A DNA stretch of 64,000 nucleotides, taken from Bordetella parapertussis (GTDB lineage: Bacteria > Pseudomonadota > Gammaproteobacteria > Burkholderiales > SG8-41). The notes under the pieces were generated by a model. It saw only the letters and a program-made list of their open reading frames with translations, searched no databases and was not told the origin of the DNA. A program made the position numbers and the translations under genes. Of this stretch, positions 62,182 through 64,000 are shown one piece after another. Each line of letters opens with the position of its first letter. Position 1 is the stretch's first letter. The stretch is from the NCBI GenBank assembly GCA_945864585.1, contig CAMBCF010000007.1:1-64000 (forward strand). The letters run 5' to 3'.

Positions 62182-62742
62182 TCAGGCTTTGTTCTTGGCA
62201 ATGAATCTTAGCGCGACGCCATTGTTGCACCAACGCTCGCGCGTGGGTTGCGGGCCGTCCTCGAACACATGGCCGTGATGCCCGCCGCACTTGGCGCAGT
62301 GATACTCGGTGCGCGGCAATATCAGCTTGTAATCGGTTTTTTTCACGAACGCGCCGGGGATGGTGGTGAAAAAACTCGGCCAGCCGGTGCCCGATTCGTA
62401 TTTCATCGCCGACGTAAACACCGGCAATGCGCAGCCCGAACACACGAACACGCCAGGGCGCTTTTCCGCATTGTGCGAACTGCTGCCCGCGCGTTCCGTG
62501 CCTTCGTCGCGCAGCACGTCGTAGGCCGCCGGCGACAGTTGCTTGCGCCACTCGTCTTTGCTCAGCTTCAGTGGTGGTGTTGCAGTGACCTCGGGCGTGC
62601 CATCGGCCAGCAGCGCCTTCCAGTTTTTGCGCATGTCGTCGAGGGTTTTCTTGTCCATAGACTGCGCAAACGACTCGTGCGCCGGCAATATTCCCAAAGC
62701 GGCCCATGCCGCAATGCTTTGTATGAATCCACGTCTTTCCAT
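62182..62742 (-). CDS. msrB: Exported peptide-methionine (R)-S-oxide reductase
   Basis: 186 residues with a Tat-like leader (M-E-R-R-G-F-I-Q-S) and an Ala-rich signal ending F-A-Q. Zinc ligands C-S-G-C and C-A-K-C-G-G-H-H-G-H; the catalytic cysteine is in E-R-W-C-N-N-G. It repairs methionine-R-sulfoxide in periplasmic proteins. The catalytic residue is Cys, not Sec, even though the organism appears to make selenoproteins. Confidence 0.92.
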   Translation of the reverse strand: MERRGFIQSIAAWAALGILPAHESFAQSMDKKTLDDMRKNWKALLADGTPEVTATPPLKLSKDEWRKQLSPAAYDVLRDEGTERAGSSSHNAEKRPGVFVCSGCALPVFTSAMKYESGTGWPSFFTTIPGAFVKKTDYKLILPRTEYHCAKCGGHHGHVFEDGPQPTRERWCNNGVALRFIAKNKA

Positions 62743-62858
62743 TGATAATCTCCTCTGGTTCCAGCATCAGGCCCTGTGACCGCAGGCGCCGGGAGAGATT
62801 CCCGGCGCCACGCAAATGCGCTCATTTGCGTGCATTGGTCGGAGACAGGGTGGCAACC

Positions 62859-64000
62859 TTACAGCGTGGCCTCGGAACCGAAAATCACCGTGCATTCGCT
62901 GGAAAACACGCCACCATTGCCCTGCGCCAGAGCGACATCGCAGTTTTTGACCTGCCGCTGCCCGCATTCACCCCGCACCTGCCGGATCGCCTCGATCATC
63001 ACCAGCAGGCCATACATGCCGGGGTGGCAATACGACAGCCCGCCGCCACTGGTATTCACCGCGAGTTTGCCGCCCGGCGCAATGGTCCCGCCCGCGACAA
63101 AGCGTCCGCCCTCGCCTTTCGGACAAAAGCCCAGATCTTCCAGGAACAGTATCGGCGTGATGGTAAACGCATCGTACAGCGACAGCATTTGCATATCCGC
63201 AGGCTTCATGCCGGCCATCGCGTACGCCTGCGCGCCGGATTCCTTGGCGGCTGTGACGGTGAAGTCCGGCATGCTGGAAATATTGGCGTGCGACAGCGAT
63301 TCGCCGGTGCCGAGCACATACACCGGTTTCTTTTTCAGCGACTTGGCGCGATCCGCGCGCACCATCACAATCGCCCCGCCGCCGTCGAGCACCAGGCAGC
63401 AATCGCGCACCGTGAACGGATAACTCACCATGCGCGCTTTGAGCACCTGCTCAATGGTGAGCGGCTCTTTCTCCCACGCCTTTGGGTTGAGCAGCGCCCA
63501 TTTGCGCGCGGATACGGCCACTTCCGCCAGCTGTTCGCGGGTGGTGCCGTACTGATGCATATGCCGCATGGCCGCCATCGCGTACGCGGTGCTCGGCATG
63601 AACGGGCGATACGGCGATTCGTAGGGATTGAAATCGCGTGGGCTGGCCGCGGCGCGCGACACCGACCGCTGCGTGCTGCCGTAGGCGATGACCGCCACAT
63701 TGCACAGCCCCAACTGCAGCGCCGCATGCGCGTGCGCCACATGTGTCATGAACGATGAACCGCCGATCACGGTGCCGTCGAAATACTTGGGCTTGATGCG
63801 CAGGTACTCGGCAAACGCCATCGGTCCCATACGCACCTGGGTGGCCCCCACGAACAACCCGTCCACATCCTTCAGCGTCAGGCCGCAATCCTCCAGCGCG
63901 CGCATTGTCGCTTGCGCCATCAGGTCCATCGGATGCGTGCCCTGCGCCACCTGGCCCAGATCGGATTCCTCGGCACCCACCACGGCAACGCTGCCGCGCT
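62859..64000 (-). CDS. Thiolase-family acyl-CoA acetyltransferase (SCP2-thiolase type), partial
   Basis: The gene runs off the right edge of the window; the frame stays open upstream of the GTG at 63983 with family-like residues (R-G-S-V-A-V-V-G-A). About 380 residues are seen, ending in the thiolase C-terminus N-T-S-G-G-G-L-S-Y-C-H-P-G. The central S-S-F-M-T-H-V replaces the usual nucleophilic-cysteine loop, as in the SCP2-like thiolase branch of uncertain chemistry. It may work in acyl-CoA or steroid degradation; a DUF35 partner might lie downstream but is not seen. Confidence 0.8.
   Translation of the reverse strand, partial: RGSVAVVGAEESDLGQVAQGTHPMDLMAQATMRALEDCGLTLKDVDGLFVGATQVRMGPMAFAEYLRIKPKYFDGTVIGGSSFMTHVAHAHAALQLGLCNVAVIAYGSTQRSVSRAAASPRDFNPYESPYRPFMPSTAYAMAAMRHMHQYGTTREQLAEVAVSARKWALLNPKAWEKEPLTIEQVLKARMVSYPFTVRDCCLVLDGGGAIVMVRADRAKSLKKKPVYVLGTGESLSHANISSMPDFTVTAAKESGAQAYAMAGMKPADMQMLSLYDAFTITPILFLEDLGFCPKGEGGRFVAGGTIAPGGKLAVNTSGGGLSYCHPGMYGLLVMIEAIRQVRGECGQRQVKNCDVALAQGNGGVFSSECTVIFGSEATL

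Noticed and set aside
1-64000. CRISPR arrays, rRNA genes and other tRNAs
   Set aside because: No regularly spaced repeats, rRNA segments or tRNA structures other than selC were recognised by reading; a covariance-model scan would be needed to exclude small RNAs.

Overview
The window looks like chromosomal DNA of a betaproteobacterium, probably Burkholderiales-like. The support is high GC content, a DUF3579 gene next to the arg genes, a proteasome homologue of the BPH type (known mainly from betaproteobacteria), several Bug/TctC-type solute receptors, and the content of the housekeeping blocks. No rRNA genes and no CRISPR array were seen.

Layout. 0-13.9 kb is core genome: the end of a phosphonate-type ABC transporter (two PhnE permeases), murJ, rpsT, DUF3579, argD-argF-argG, BPH, yajQ, a retropepsin-like protease, then a minus-strand block ribBA, folE, dxs, ispA, xseB. 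14.2-21.4 kb is a co-directional cluster around an ArsS-type radical SAM protein, with two sugar-transferase-like genes, a VTT-domain/flavin-disulfide oxidoreductase fusion, DUF547 and DUF3047; no arsM is present. 21.5-29.3 kb holds a Rieske oxygenase, a sulfurtransferase, a PIN toxin-antitoxin cassette wedged between two copies of the start of a DUF2784 gene, a flavocytochrome-c sulfide dehydrogenase pair, and clpA-clpS. 29.8-33.6 kb holds an unrecognised 458-residue protein, rluE, a small Lys/Ala-rich secreted protein and mnmA.

33.7-39.3 kb is a selenocysteine locus: a glutaredoxin-DinB protein whose redox motif is UxxC, with an in-frame TGA followed by a SECIS-like hairpin, then selA, selB, a thioredoxin-reductase-like flavoprotein and selC (tRNA-Sec, anticodon TCA). 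Read through the TGA, the first gene is a full-length selenoprotein; a standard gene caller would miss its catalytic N-terminus.

39.4-45.8 kb is accessory metabolism: a FecR protein, one broken and one intact Bug receptor, a repeat protein, a methyltransferase, an FAD-dependent dehydrogenase whose start region is split by a 150-bp MITE-like element, and a racemase-fold protein lacking the usual cysteines. 45.8-59.75 kb is a defence island. A minus-strand toxin-antitoxin-chaperone operon (MqsR-like, MqsA-like, SecB-like) diverges from a plus-strand helicase / metallo-beta-lactamase / membrane protein / DUF1156 methylase / DUF499 ATPase operon. The island is bracketed by two 33-bp direct repeats, each the last codons of a Bug receptor gene. 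59.8-64 kb returns to ordinary genes: patatin-like esterase, YwaF-like membrane protein, GNAT acetyltransferase, exported MsrB and a partial thiolase.

Intergenic regions carry several large palindromes built from short tandem units, and six copies of a 15-17 bp A-rich motif.
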